Assembly: GCA_023401925.1 (NCBI GenBank)
Contig: JAEXDA010000077.1
Location: forward strand, 1 to 64,000
Direction of reading: 5' to 3'
DNA length: 64,000 nt
Source of the DNA: Bacillota bacterium
GTDB taxonomy: Bacteria; Bacillota; UBA4882; UBA8346
Shown: positions 1-8,717 of the stretch, piece after piece
Layout of the letters: each line of letters begins with the position of its first letter
How positions within the stretch are numbered: the stretch's first letter is position 1
The notes under the pieces: model-generated
Database searches by the model: none
The model's input: only the letters and a program-made list of their open reading frames with translations
Told to the model about the DNA's origin: nothing
Position numbers and translations under genes: made by a program

Positions 1-227
1 CCTTTGAGGGGCAGCTTGTAAAAGAAACGCGGTTGGCGGGCTTTATTTCGAAAAGTCTTAAGACTTCGCTAGTAACGTGCCCTTATAGGGCGGTGCAAGC
101 CACCCGTTTGACGGGTGGTCTTGACTGTGCGCAGAGGCGTAAACTAACGGGTTGTGGGTTGATAGTAGCAAACACAACCTCCTGCTCTATTAAAGAACAG
201 CGAGGTCAGAAAAAATAAATTTTTCTG
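1..227 (+). ncRNA. Structured RNA candidate, possibly transposon-associated
   Basis: No convincing protein is encoded here. Seen in the sequence are consecutive hairpins: AAGTCTTAAGACTT at 53-66; GCCC/GGGC at 79-82/88-91; CAAG-CCACCCG pairing with CGGGTGG-CTTG across 96-123; GGTTGTG/CACAACC at 150-156/173-179; CCTC-CTGCTC with GAACAG-GAGG across 178-205; and CAGAAAAA/TTTTTCTG at 207-227. The chain of stems with short single-stranded joints is typical of a folded RNA such as an omega/HEARO-like guide RNA of IS200/IS605-type elements, but no iscB or tnpB follows. The strand and the 5' end, which may lie left of the window, are uncertain. The class assignment is a guess. Confidence 0.35.
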
Positions 228-397
228 TCACAGAAAGGATCGATTGAACGAGGGAAAAGATCATTTCTGACGTTGGAAACGGTCGATGTGTAAACGTGGT
301 AGCATGCTTTTACAAAAATCCAGTTGACAACCGGATTAGGCAGAGATATAGTGAGATGGAAAGAAAAACTTTGATTAGCAAAGGCAGGTGAAAGGTA

Positions 398-499
398 ATG
401 GACGGAGACCCTAGTAATTGGATTTTCATTGGTGTTTATGGCTTTATATGGTTTCTGATATTCCATTGCCTGAGACGGTCTTCGGATTTAACTTTCTAA
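398..499 (+). CDS. Possible small single-span membrane protein (33 aa)
   Basis: A 33-codon frame starts at ATG 398, nine bases after a purine-rich AGGTGAAAGG stretch. The product begins MDGDPSNW, has one hydrophobic helix of about 18 residues (roughly residues 9-26) and ends in a short basic tail with LRRSSD. It lies upstream of corA in the same direction. I recognise no family. It could be a chance frame; the support is the ribosome binding site, the transmembrane pattern and the charged tail placed as in real small membrane proteins. Confidence 0.35.
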   Translation: MDGDPSNWIFIGVYGFIWFLIFHCLRRSSDLTF

Positions 500-593
500 A
501 ATAATTCTCTTTTTTGGCTGGCGCCTCTCCCGATGGAATCACAAATAAAATTTCCGCCTTAGAAACATTCTAATTGGGAAGGGGGAGTTTGCA

Positions 594-1580
594 GTGCTCC
601 GCACATATCTTACTGTTGAAGACAGATTAACGATTCTTGAAAATCTCTCCGAAAAAGGTATTTGGATTAACTTAATTAACCCACCCGAAACTGAGCTCGC
701 AAAAGTCGCAGTTACGGGAGGAATCAATCCTGATTTATTACGGGTGGCCCTTGACGCTGAAGAGCGTTCCCGGATTGAGGTCGATGAAGGACAACTGCTC
801 ATTTTAATCAATGTGCCGATCGCCGAGGGCGATAATGGTAGTTTGCTGTATGATACCATTCCGCTGGGGATTGTTGTCGCCGAACACTGCATTGTTACGG
901 TATGCCTAAAAGAGAATCCTGTCGTTACCGAGTTCGAATATGGTAAAAACCGGGCTTTTTATACTTTTAAAAAAACTAGGTTTGTATTGCAGATACTCTT
1001 CAAGACAGCCACTTACTTTCTGCGGTATCTGCAACAGATTGACAAAAAATCTAACGAGATTGAGAACCAATTGCACGGTTCAATGAAAAACGAACAACTG
1101 ATTAAACTCCTTAACCTGGAAAAAAGTTTGACCTATTTTACAACTTCGTTGCGGGCCAATGAAATTGTGATGGAGAAGCTTTTAAGACTGCAGCTTAAAT
1201 CACCGACAGCCAATGTGGACCCGGATACTGCGATGACCACCCAAATTTTAAAAATGTATCCGGAAGACGAAGAATTACTCGAAGATGTCATTACTGAAAA
1301 CAAACAGGCGATTGAAATGAGTCAAACTTATAGCACCATTTTAAGCGGGCTGATGGATGCGTTTGCTTCGATTGTTTCGAATAATCTAAACATCATCATG
1401 AAGTTTTTGACTTCGGTTACCATTGTAATGGCCCTTCCTACCATGGTGGCCAGTTTTTATGGGATGAACGTAGCCGTGCCGTTTCAAAATGTACCCCATG
1501 CTTTTGCCATTGCGATTATTATTTCCATTATTTTATCAGTGGTAGGAGTGATCCTGCTTCGGTGGAAAAATATGTTTTGA
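594..1580 (+). CDS. corA: CorA-family divalent metal transporter
   Basis: A 328-residue member of the CorA family, which forms pentameric inner-membrane channels for Mg2+ (sometimes Co2+ or Ni2+). The large N-terminal region is soluble and charged, with a long helical stretch (about residues 120-260) that forms the stalk. Two C-terminal membrane helices follow, at about 266-289 and 303-322. The family signature YGMN lies at the end of the first helix (G290-M291-N292). The GTG start follows GGGGGAG at normal spacing, and the length is usual for the family. Monocistronic, followed by a hairpin terminator. No M-box or other Mg2+ riboswitch could be recognised upstream. Ion specificity cannot be read from sequence. 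Confidence 0.93.
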   Translation: MLRTYLTVEDRLTILENLSEKGIWINLINPPETELAKVAVTGGINPDLLRVALDAEERSRIEVDEGQLLILINVPIAEGDNGSLLYDTIPLGIVVAEHCIVTVCLKENPVVTEFEYGKNRAFYTFKKTRFVLQILFKTATYFLRYLQQIDKKSNEIENQLHGSMKNEQLIKLLNLEKSLTYFTTSLRANEIVMEKLLRLQLKSPTANVDPDTAMTTQILKMYPEDEELLEDVITENKQAIEMSQTYSTILSGLMDAFASIVSNNLNIIMKFLTSVTIVMALPTMVASFYGMNVAVPFQNVPHAFAIAIIISIILSVVGVILLRWKNMF

Positions 1581-1632
1581 AGGAAATTAAAGACGGAACA
1601 AGTTGAATGAACTCTAAGATATTATTAGGAAG

Positions 1633-1677
1633 AAGGTTGTCATGTCTTAAATATGGAGGTCATGGCGACCTTTATTT
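1633..1677 (+). terminator. Terminator after corA
   Basis: AAGGTTGTCATG pairs with CATGGCGACCTT (two G-U pairs) and is followed by TTATTT. Confidence 0.6.
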
Positions 1678-1825
1678 GTGATGGAAAGAAAGCCAAAATG
1701 TAGAATTGACCTGGGAATGCTTCCTTTTCTCGCTTTAATTTAACTTGTTCCGGATGGTTTCCCCTATTGATTGATAGGGTTAATTTGATTTTTTGGGGTT
1801 ACAATGAAAAAATAAGGTGGTGATG

Positions 1826-1930
1826 ATGGACGGAATAAAATCTAAATTGGGAATCGTTATCGTTATATTGGATGAATGGTGTTTTGCCGGAGTGTTACTT
1901 GATAAATCTCGCAAAATGAAGAACCAGTGA
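1826..1930 (+). CDS. Possible small protein upstream of uppP (34 aa)
   Basis: ATG 1826 follows AAGGTGGTGATG and opens a 34-codon frame that ends 12 bases before the uppP start, so the two would be translated from one message. The product begins MDGIKSKLG, has a short hydrophobic stretch IVIVIL and ends in a basic tail KSRKMKNQ. The family is unknown. The spacing, ribosome binding site and N-terminal MDG shared with the small frame at 398 argue for a real small protein or leader peptide, but it is too short to be sure. Confidence 0.35.
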   Translation: MDGIKSKLGIVIVILDEWCFAGVLLDKSRKMKNQ

Positions 1931-1942
1931 GGCGGGTGTAGA

Positions 1943-2743
1943 GTGAACGATATAATAAAAGCGATTATTTTAGGTGTTGTGGAAGGGTTGACTGAATTTT
2001 TACCGGTTTCTTCTACGGGTCATTTGATCATCGCCAATGAATTCGTTAATTTTAGAGGCGGATTTGCCAAAATGTTCGATGTCGTCATTCAATTAGGAGC
2101 GATACTTTCGGTTTTGGTCTATTTTTGGGATAAGCTTTTTCCCTTTGACCGGAATAAGACGGCCTCAGAGCAACTTGAAACCTGGGATATCTGGAAGAAA
2201 ACGATAGTAGGGGTGCTTCCGGCCTTGGTAATTGGCGCAGTATTTGGCGAGTATATTGAAGAAAAGCTTTTTAATCCGGTAACCGTTGCGGTGGTATTAT
2301 TGGTGGGAGGTATCGTTTTGATTGGTATCGAACACAGGAGACCGCGAAATAAAATGAATTCTATCGTTCAATTGTCCTACCCGACGGTGATTTTAATTGG
2401 TTTCATTCAATGTCTGGCGATGATACCCGGGACTTCCAGGTCCGCTGCAACAATAATCGGAGCAATGCTTCTGGGTGCGTCAAGGGTTGTAGCCGCGGAA
2501 TTTTCTTTTTTCCTGGCGATTCCCACATTATTTGCCGCATCTGCTTATTATTTGATAAAGACCGGGGTCTTGCTCACCATGGTGCAAGTACAGACACTCG
2601 TGGTAGGCTTTGGCGTTTCGTTTTTGGTGGCATGGATCGTTATTGCCGGATTTATGAAATTCATTACGAAAAAGGATTTTAAGTTTTTCGGTTATTACCG
2701 GATTGTTTTGGGTGTTGCCATTTTGATTTATTTTCTTGGATAA
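1943..2743 (+). CDS. uppP: Undecaprenyl-diphosphate phosphatase
   Basis: UppP/BacA (266 aa) dephosphorylates undecaprenyl pyrophosphate at the cytoplasmic membrane, recycling the lipid carrier for peptidoglycan and other wall polymers; overproduction gives bacitracin tolerance in other bacteria. Visible signatures are the first active-site block EGLTEFLPVSSTGHL at residues 14-28 and the second block PGTSRSAATI near residue 165, with about eight hydrophobic helices. GTG start after GGCGGGTG. A strong terminator follows. It fits the wall-building theme of the left third of the window. Confidence 0.96.
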   Translation: MNDIIKAIILGVVEGLTEFLPVSSTGHLIIANEFVNFRGGFAKMFDVVIQLGAILSVLVYFWDKLFPFDRNKTASEQLETWDIWKKTIVGVLPALVIGAVFGEYIEEKLFNPVTVAVVLLVGGIVLIGIEHRRPRNKMNSIVQLSYPTVILIGFIQCLAMIPGTSRSAATIIGAMLLGASRVVAAEFSFFLAIPTLFAASAYYLIKTGVLLTMVQVQTLVVGFGVSFLVAWIVIAGFMKFITKKDFKFFGYYRIVLGVAILIYFLG

Positions 2744-2768
2744 TGTTAATTCCGTAACAAAAGATTTG

Positions 2769-2823
2769 ATTTGGCGGTTATGAATTGAATTGGTATAGGA
2801 ATTAAAACCGCCAAATTTTTTTC
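2769..2823 (+). terminator. Terminator after uppP
   Basis: ATTTGGCGGTT and AACCGCCAAAT form an 11-bp stem separated by 26 bases and followed by a run of seven T. Confidence 0.8.
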
Positions 2824-2837
2824 TAATAGTGCCGCAA

Positions 2838-2996
2838 TCAATCTTTTTTAGATTTCTTGCCCGCTTTCAGGAGCGCTTCCCGTTTGGCTGCGGCTTTGGC
2901 GGCAACTATCTTGTCGGCGCGATATGCACCATAAAAAAATAATCCAAAAACGACAGCGATGGAAATAACAGTACCCCAAGTCAACGATGCACTCAT
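2838..2996 (-). CDS. Small membrane protein with Ala/Lys-rich tail (52 aa)
   Basis: A 52-residue frame with an excellent ribosome binding site (AAGGAGG, then seven bases, then ATG on the minus strand). Residues 6-24 are hydrophobic and form one membrane helix (GTVISIAVVFGLFFYGAY). The remaining 28 residues are a positively charged Ala/Lys helix ending KKSKKD. No family recognised. The shape, a short N-terminal anchor with a cytoplasmic basic helix, resembles many small bacterial membrane peptides. It is transcribed from its own promoter through a structured leader with an internal terminator (3030-3189), which supports it as a regulated gene. Confidence 0.7.
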   Translation of the reverse strand: MSASLTWGTVISIAVVFGLFFYGAYRADKIVAAKAAAKREALLKAGKKSKKD

Positions 2997-3029
2997 CTTG
3001 CCAACCTCCTTTTTAGGATAATTATTATA

Positions 3030-3189
3030 AAAATAAAAAGGTGGGAAGCTCTATATAAGAGCTTCCCACCCCGGAAGCCGGTTTCTCTTGAAAGCGAAGG
3101 TGCTTCAATAATTCGAAGATATTCGCCCAACCGATGAAACAACTATTTATCTTTATCAAAATCATATCACATTATTGGGAAGATTACAA
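3030..3189 (-). promoter_or_regulatory. Promoter and attenuator-like leader of the 52-aa protein
   Basis: On the minus strand, TTGTAA and TATGAT with a 17-base spacer (plus-strand 3184-3189 and 3161-3166) form a sigma-A-type promoter. The leader of about 160 bases folds into CGGTT/AACCG enclosing GGCGAA/TTCGC and CTTC/GAAG, then meets an intrinsic terminator, GGTGGGAAGCTC/GAGCTTCCCACC plus U-tract (3030-3070), before the coding start at 2996. GCTTCC (plus 3073-3078) can pair instead with GGAAGC of the terminator arm, giving a mutually exclusive antiterminator. I could not match it to a known riboswitch class. Confidence 0.55.
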
Positions 3190-3222
3190 TTCTAGTTGTT
3201 GGTATTTTTGGATGGGTTAGGA

Positions 3223-5262
3223 TTAGTACCGGGTTGTTAACCTAGTCCCGGGGTAATAGTGATTTAATATTTCTGAGCATTGATAGCCGTCAGCCGCCAT
3301 ACCGGCAGCGCCGCATTGGTCCATTCCGACGCCATGCCCCCACCCGCCTCCATAGAAGATGAAATATTCGGGTAATCCGTCTTCGCCTATTTTAGGTTCA
3401 ACGATAAAGAGATTACTGCGGAGGCCGCCTAATTTTGAACGGATGGAATCTCCCCGAATCGTATAATCCCCTGTTGTGCCGATGATTGAAACCTGGGATA
3501 CCGTTCCTCCGGCTCCTCTTTTCGAAACCAGAAGCGATTTTATCTGGCCAATTGTAGCATTCATTTTGATGCGGTTTTCCATATCCTTCCTTGAAACCCA
3601 TAAGGTCCATCGATATTGGCTGCGGCCTGAATATTTCGGATTGGCGCTATAAGCTTGGGGGCGGCTGGTTAGCCAGTTAGCCATCTCAGCGGGTCCTCTG
3701 GAAGTGGTTTCGGATGCTGAGAATCGATCGGGAACCGCTTGAAGATAAGGTACATCAAAGCCCCATATATCTTTGCTGCTTGAAGAGTATCCTCCATTGT
3801 TTGCCGTATAAAAAGCGCTGATAGGCTTGGTGTTGTATGTTAAAATCTGGCCCCGCGTTGCATCGACTGCTGCGTTGGTGGAAGTTTTTTCAAACAAAAC
3901 TCCTCGATATACTTGGGATGATACGGTAGCCAACAAATCAAAGCCTCTGGCCTCAAAGGTTTTTAAATTGGAGATGGCATAAGTTCTGGCTGCAACTGCC
4001 TGAGCCTCAAGTGCGGAGGAAGGCCAACCGGCTTCCATTTCAGCGGGGACAACTCCATATAAGTATTCTTCCATATTGACGCGATTGACGATGGTGATGC
4101 CTTTTTCGCGGGACAATAAATCAAAACCGCCTCGATAGACTCGATCTTCCCGACCGGACCAAAAAGTTCCCTGACCGTATTCAACATCAAATAAAACGGT
4201 GGTAGCAGCGGGACTATCATATTTCAAGCAAATGGCTTTGTCGCTCGCGAATACTAGTTTATTTTGGTCATTCATGATTTGAATCTTATCGGCGCTCTGC
4301 TGAATGAATAAGACCGATTGGGATAATCCTTGATACCGGTTATCCCCGGCTAGGATTGTAAAGTTGCCGCCGGTTTTGAGATAAAAGTTGCTGACTTTTT
4401 CCGCCAAGCCGATTCGAATATCCGGTATTTTTTCGCGCTCTTTAAGAATCGGAATAACTTGAGGCACTTTTGCGACTAAACGGCGCTTTTGGCCTTCCTT
4501 TTCGGGTTTTGTGATTAATTCCGGATGATCGGCCAGAAGTTGTTTGAGCGTGAATGTTATATTTTGATCCCAGGGATAGATGGTTTTGGCGTTTATCAAT
4601 AAGTTGTAAGCTGACGAATGATTTTGTAATGCAATGTAGACCTGGGCTAAAGGAAAGTAAAGACTTGTCAAATTCGGTTCTTGAGAAGCTGCTTTTTTAA
4701 AGGATATGGCGGATTTTTGATAGTCGCCGGATTTTTGATACAGTTCGCCGAGTTTATAGTGAGCCATGGGGTTGAACGGTTCCTTAGCTAAGGAATCGGT
4801 CAGTGTTTGAAGGGCCTGACCTTTTTCCCCTGATTCTGCAAGGGCCAGACCACGCCAGAAGAGCTCGTCGGCGGTTAAGTCGGGATATTGGGATATTTTA
4901 ATGGTTTCATCGTATTTTCCGGCTAAATAGTTGATCTGAATTAAATTACGACGGTAATTCAGATTATAGGGTTCTTGATTGGCTAAAAATTGAAGTTGGG
5001 ATATTGCGGCGTTATACTGGCCGGTCTCCCGTAATAATTGGATTAAATCAAGTGTTATCTTTTGATCGTTTGGATGGTTTTGAAGCAATTGGCGAAATTT
5101 ATCTAAACTCAAGTTGAGGTTTTTTGAGTAATAGGTGGAAAAAACGCTATCAAAATCCATATCGGGGGTTGTAGCCTGAAGGGTGTTGGATACAGACACA
5201 CTCAAGATAGTCAGTGCAAGCAGAAATACGGCTAAAATTAAAAATGATGACGGTTTGCGCAT
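3223..5262 (-). CDS. TPR-repeat protein with C-terminal SpoIID/LytB amidase-enhancer domain
   Basis: A 679-residue exported protein. An N-terminal hydrophobic segment (residues 8-28) serves as signal or anchor. TPR-like repeats follow (about 60-240: AGKYDET, ALAESGEKGQALQTL, YQKSGDYQKSAISFKKA). The C-terminal 300 residues are a SpoIID/LytB domain with the typical MEEYLYGVVPAEM block, AVAARTYA, and the closing GGGWGHGVGMDQCGA and YYPGTRL blocks. SpoIID-family proteins are lytic transglycosylases or amidase enhancers acting on peptidoglycan, classically during engulfment. Standard SpoIID is about 340 aa, so the TPR half is an added, probably protein-binding, module. ATG start after GGGGG. Monocistronic. 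Confidence 0.88.
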   Translation of the reverse strand: MRKPSSFLILAVFLLALTILSVSVSNTLQATTPDMDFDSVFSTYYSKNLNLSLDKFRQLLQNHPNDQKITLDLIQLLRETGQYNAAISQLQFLANQEPYNLNYRRNLIQINYLAGKYDETIKISQYPDLTADELFWRGLALAESGEKGQALQTLTDSLAKEPFNPMAHYKLGELYQKSGDYQKSAISFKKAASQEPNLTSLYFPLAQVYIALQNHSSAYNLLINAKTIYPWDQNITFTLKQLLADHPELITKPEKEGQKRRLVAKVPQVIPILKEREKIPDIRIGLAEKVSNFYLKTGGNFTILAGDNRYQGLSQSVLFIQQSADKIQIMNDQNKLVFASDKAICLKYDSPAATTVLFDVEYGQGTFWSGREDRVYRGGFDLLSREKGITIVNRVNMEEYLYGVVPAEMEAGWPSSALEAQAVAARTYAISNLKTFEARGFDLLATVSSQVYRGVLFEKTSTNAAVDATRGQILTYNTKPISAFYTANNGGYSSSSKDIWGFDVPYLQAVPDRFSASETTSRGPAEMANWLTSRPQAYSANPKYSGRSQYRWTLWVSRKDMENRIKMNATIGQIKSLLVSKRGAGGTVSQVSIIGTTGDYTIRGDSIRSKLGGLRSNLFIVEPKIGEDGLPEYFIFYGGGWGHGVGMDQCGAAGMAADGYQCSEILNHYYPGTRLTTRY

Positions 5263-5929
5263 TTTTTACCCCCGGTATTTTTTTGCTTGTAGTTTTTAAA
5301 AAATATATCATAACGAGAGAGATTACAATAGAGGATTTATCTTCCAGCGGCATTGGTTATTATAAATATCAAAGGATTGTCATATTTTATAATATATTCT
5401 TACCGTTAGGATATGCTGTGATATATTCCGCTATGATAAGTATAAACCTTATGAGCGATTGAGAGTCAACTATTTTTTTTAGAAAGAGGTCAATATGAAT
5501 TAATCTTATTTTAAAGAGATGTAAATTAAATGTCATAAATATAATTGTATAATGTATTTTATTAAGAGCTGAATTGACTATATGTAATGTATATGTTAGA
5601 CTTTGAAGAGCTAATGTATTGATTCTTGATTGGGATTACAATAATATAGCATTGTGATCGCCAGGGGATGGTAGTCGATAGCTTGAGAGGTTGTACAAAT
5701 AAAGATATGAAAAACGAGTCCATGCATTCGGCTTAACCAACAAGAGAGGTTTTGATCTGAAAGCAGTCGATGTATTTATTACGCTGCAAGAACTGGAGAA
5801 AGCGGTGACGGCAAAATTTTATCAATGAAGTCACTGAAGGTTTAGGTAAGAACAGGTCACCGCGGCGAAAGTGTTATTGAAGAATTTATTTTTTTTATAG
5901 GCGAACAAATTGAAAGGAAGAAATAGCGG
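5263..5929. other. Intergenic stretch without a clear gene
   Basis: AT-rich sequence between the divergent spoIID-like and transposase-derived genes. The last 250 bases contain short coding-like tracts (for example VDVFITLQELEK near 5770) broken by stops, which may be decayed remnants associated with the transposase. No hairpin terminator, RNA or terminal inverted repeat was found. Confidence 0.4.
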
Positions 5930-6922
5930 GTGGAAGATTCGGAAAAATACCTGGATCATTCCAAGTTGAATGTTGTGGAATTGTCCAAGATTTTAAAAAA
6001 TGTCAGCAAAATATATCAACAGCCGGGCTCTGAAAACCGATTGAAGGAATATAAAGAATATATCCGGGTTCACGGCTTAGAAAACATCGAAAATATCCGG
6101 CCGGTATTTCCAAAAATCAATCGAGAGGCAGCTCGTATTGAAGTTTTTGAAGCGGTTTGTCATTTGAGCTTGGAACACCCCACTTGGGGCTGTGAACATC
6201 TCAGTGAGGCTCTTAAAGAAAAGAACATCAATATGAGCGCATCGGCAATTTATAATATTTTAGTCAAACATCAAATGGGGACTAAAAAAGAGCGCTTGGC
6301 TAAAATTATTGAAATGGTTTCCGATCATTTCGAGGATCTCTCATCTGAACAAATGGAGGCGCTGAAAAAATATGATCCCTGGTTTCAGGAACGTCAAATC
6401 CGGGGAAAACAACCGGGCGATTTATTGGCACAAGATACAATTTTTATTGGATTTTATCAAAATATAGAAGAAATCTACTTACAGGTTGTTGTAGACTCCT
6501 ATAGTAGTTATGCTTTTGGATTTCTCCATATTGATAAAAATGCCGATTATGCGGTAGCCATTATCCATAATGAGGTATTGCCTTTTTTTCAAAAAAAGCG
6601 ATTAAGGATTAATGGAATATTAACGGATAATGGACGTGAATATTGCGGCAAGGAAGGCCATCATTATGAGCTTTATTTACGGTTGAATGATCTTAAGCAT
6701 ATTAAAACGGCGACCAAACAATGCAGCAATATTTTTATCAAGCAATTTAAAAAAATTGTCATGGATGACTTTGTCAAACCTGTTACGGGATCCAAGGGTG
6801 TGGAAAATATCGAAATCCTTCAAAAACAATTTGAAAAATGGCTTCTTTTCTATAATTCGGAGCGGCCTTATCATGGTTTTCCCAACAATGGAGAGCCACC
6901 GGCAAAATTCATGGGGAAATAA
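5930..6922 (+). CDS. DDE integrase-core transposase relative lacking the catalytic Glu
   Basis: A 330-residue intact frame of the rve/DDE superfamily, the IS481/IS3-like group with the N-terminal signature LEHPTWGCEHLS. The N-terminal 140 residues are helical DNA-binding regions; the integrase core runs from about 160 to 325. The first two catalytic acids are present (D169 in LLAQDT, D233 in LTDNGREY). At the third, family members read NGF(V/I)E(R/Q)F, but here the sequence is SNIFIKQF, so the Gly is Ile and the catalytic Glu is Lys271; the preceding segment is one residue shorter than I expect. It is therefore predicted to be dead as a transposase. Ends with YNSERPYHGF, normal for the family. 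No terminal repeats found. Either early decay or a retained DNA-binding protein. Confidence 0.8.
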   Translation: MEDSEKYLDHSKLNVVELSKILKNVSKIYQQPGSENRLKEYKEYIRVHGLENIENIRPVFPKINREAARIEVFEAVCHLSLEHPTWGCEHLSEALKEKNINMSASAIYNILVKHQMGTKKERLAKIIEMVSDHFEDLSSEQMEALKKYDPWFQERQIRGKQPGDLLAQDTIFIGFYQNIEEIYLQVVVDSYSSYAFGFLHIDKNADYAVAIIHNEVLPFFQKKRLRINGILTDNGREYCGKEGHHYELYLRLNDLKHIKTATKQCSNIFIKQFKKIVMDDFVKPVTGSKGVENIEILQKQFEKWLLFYNSERPYHGFPNNGEPPAKFMGK

Positions 6923-7001
6923 AATAGAACTCAACTATCGGCGGCTGAATCCCTCGCACATGTTGAGAGGATTATTTATTATAAAAAATCGGATCAAACG
7001 C

Positions 7002-7039
7002 AAAAAAAGATATACAACACATATTGTATATCTTTTTTT
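7002..7039. terminator. Bidirectional terminator
   Basis: AAAAAAAGATATACAA and TTGTATATCTTTTTTT form a perfect 16-bp stem with a six-base loop, with U-tracts on both strands. Confidence 0.75.
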
Positions 7040-7151
7040 AGGTATTGGCATAGAGATCCCATAAACATCAAGGGAATAATCAGTCTGAATTCAAGAAACA
7101 CCGCATATCAATATTCGGTGGGTTATTGATTCGGAAAGGGATCTCAAGTGG

Positions 7152-8717
7152 ATGGAAAATAAGGATTCAATTTTGAAAGGGACGGCATTACTCACTGGGG
7201 CAGGTATTATTGTGAAATTATTAGGGGCTGCTTACAGGATCCCGTTATCCCGTTTAATTGGTTCTGAAGGGATAGGCTTATATCAAATGGCTTATCCGGT
7301 TTATTTAATTTTCCTTTCCCTTTCGACTGCTGGATTGCCCATAGCGATTTCGAAAATTATTGCTGAACAATCGGCAAGAGGGAAACAGGAGGGGATTGGT
7401 AGAACTTTCACAGCGGCTTTGATTTTATTAATTATAATGGGCCTATGCGGAAGTATGATTATGTTTTGGGCCGCACCATGGTTTGCTGAAAGGGTGGTGG
7501 CTGATTCCCGGGCGGTTTATGCAATGCGGGCATTAGCGCCGGCAATTTTTTTGATGAGTTTGATTGCGGCTTACCGCGGTTTTTTTCAAGGACAGCAGAT
7601 CATGGCACCCAGTGCCATTTCACAAATTATCGAACAATTTGTAAGGGTAGCCGTAGCGTTGATTTTAGTTTGTCTTTTATTAAAGAGCGGAATTGAACAT
7701 GCAGCCGCCGGGGCCGCGTTTGGTGCTTCAGCAGGGGGCGGGGCGGGTTTGTTTTTTCTGATGTTCAAGCAATGGCGTTTAAGAAGAAGAGTGTTTTTTC
7801 ATCTCCGGGAAAAAAATCGGGAAAGTCTGTTTGGAATCATGAAAAGATTGATACGCTTTGCTTTACCCATATCGGTGGCAGTCATTTTGATGCCCCTTTT
7901 ACAGACTATCGATTCGTTGATTGTCCCGGCTAAACTTCAAAGTATTGGTTATACGGTGGGTCAGGCCACATCAATGCTGGGAATATTGGGTAATGCTTGG
8001 GCTGTTATGTATCTTCCAATGGTTGTAACATCCGCGATTGCGGCCAATTTAGTACCGGCAGTAGCTGCCAGTAATATAAAAGCAGCTGGGCGGGACCAGG
8101 GTTTAAAGATCGAGGCCGGTCTGCGGCTGGCTTACCTATATTTGATGCCGGTTGCGATATTTTTGTATTTATTTGGGAAAACGGTTTACCAGATTATATA
8201 TAATACATCGGGAATCGAAATTTTATCATGGCTGGCTCCAGCGGTTTTCTTTTTGGGGCTTGAGCAGGTATCGGCAGGAATATTGCAAGGCTTGGGTAAA
8301 CCTAAAATTCCCTTGGTCAATTTTGGGGCGGGAGCTTTTTTGAAAATCATTGTGACTTTAGTGACAACGAGTCTGCCAGGTCTTAATTTAGCCGGAGCTG
8401 CTTTGGGAACAGTATGTGGTTCCGGATTTACGGCATTTTTAAATTTAATGATTGTGCGAAAATTGACCGGCGTTCGATTTGTTGGTCTGTCGGCAGCATT
8501 CTTTGGGGGAATATTTTTGTTGTTTGGCGGTTTTCTGGCACAGCATTATTTACAACTCCATTATATTTTAGAGTTTATGGAAATAGGTTTTGGGGGCATT
8601 TTATTATACGTGGGCATCTTGCGGATTTCGGGAGGAATTAATTCCCAGGATCTCGAAATGATAAAAAAATATTTTGCAAAAAGGAGTAGCAAACATGGTT
8701 ATCGAGGCATTGCCTAA
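7152..8717 (+). CDS. SpoVB/MurJ-type lipid flippase (MOP superfamily)
   Basis: A 521-residue polytopic membrane protein of the polysaccharide-biosynthesis/MVF family, with about 14 hydrophobic helices. The N-terminal half carries the family block AAYRIPLSRLIGSEGIGLYQ and the basic loop residues typical of lipid II or wall-polymer flippases; the length matches SpoVB/YabM-type proteins (about 520 aa). In Bacillus the orthologue-like gene yabM heads yabM-N-O-P-Q, and here the gene is likewise followed by mazG, yabP and yabQ, which supports a role in spore-wall (cortex) precursor export. Its 3' end overlaps the start of mazG by 23 bases, implying translational coupling. Choice between SpoVB and MurJ cannot be settled from sequence. 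Confidence 0.88.
   Translation: MENKDSILKGTALLTGAGIIVKLLGAAYRIPLSRLIGSEGIGLYQMAYPVYLIFLSLSTAGLPIAISKIIAEQSARGKQEGIGRTFTAALILLIIMGLCGSMIMFWAAPWFAERVVADSRAVYAMRALAPAIFLMSLIAAYRGFFQGQQIMAPSAISQIIEQFVRVAVALILVCLLLKSGIEHAAAGAAFGASAGGGAGLFFLMFKQWRLRRRVFFHLREKNRESLFGIMKRLIRFALPISVAVILMPLLQTIDSLIVPAKLQSIGYTVGQATSMLGILGNAWAVMYLPMVVTSAIAANLVPAVAASNIKAAGRDQGLKIEAGLRLAYLYLMPVAIFLYLFGKTVYQIIYNTSGIEILSWLAPAVFFLGLEQVSAGILQGLGKPKIPLVNFGAGAFLKIIVTLVTTSLPGLNLAGAALGTVCGSGFTAFLNLMIVRKLTGVRFVGLSAAFFGGIFLLFGGFLAQHYLQLHYILEFMEIGFGGILLYVGILRISGGINSQDLEMIKKYFAKRSSKHGYRGIA

Noticed and set aside
594..1580. Mg2+ (M-box) riboswitch ahead of corA
   Set aside because: The upstream hairpins do not show the M-box core, and corA lies over 350 bases further on.
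5214..5462. 82-codon frame upstream of the spoIID-like gene
   Set aside because: Starts inside the spoIID-like signal peptide on the other strand and has atypical composition.
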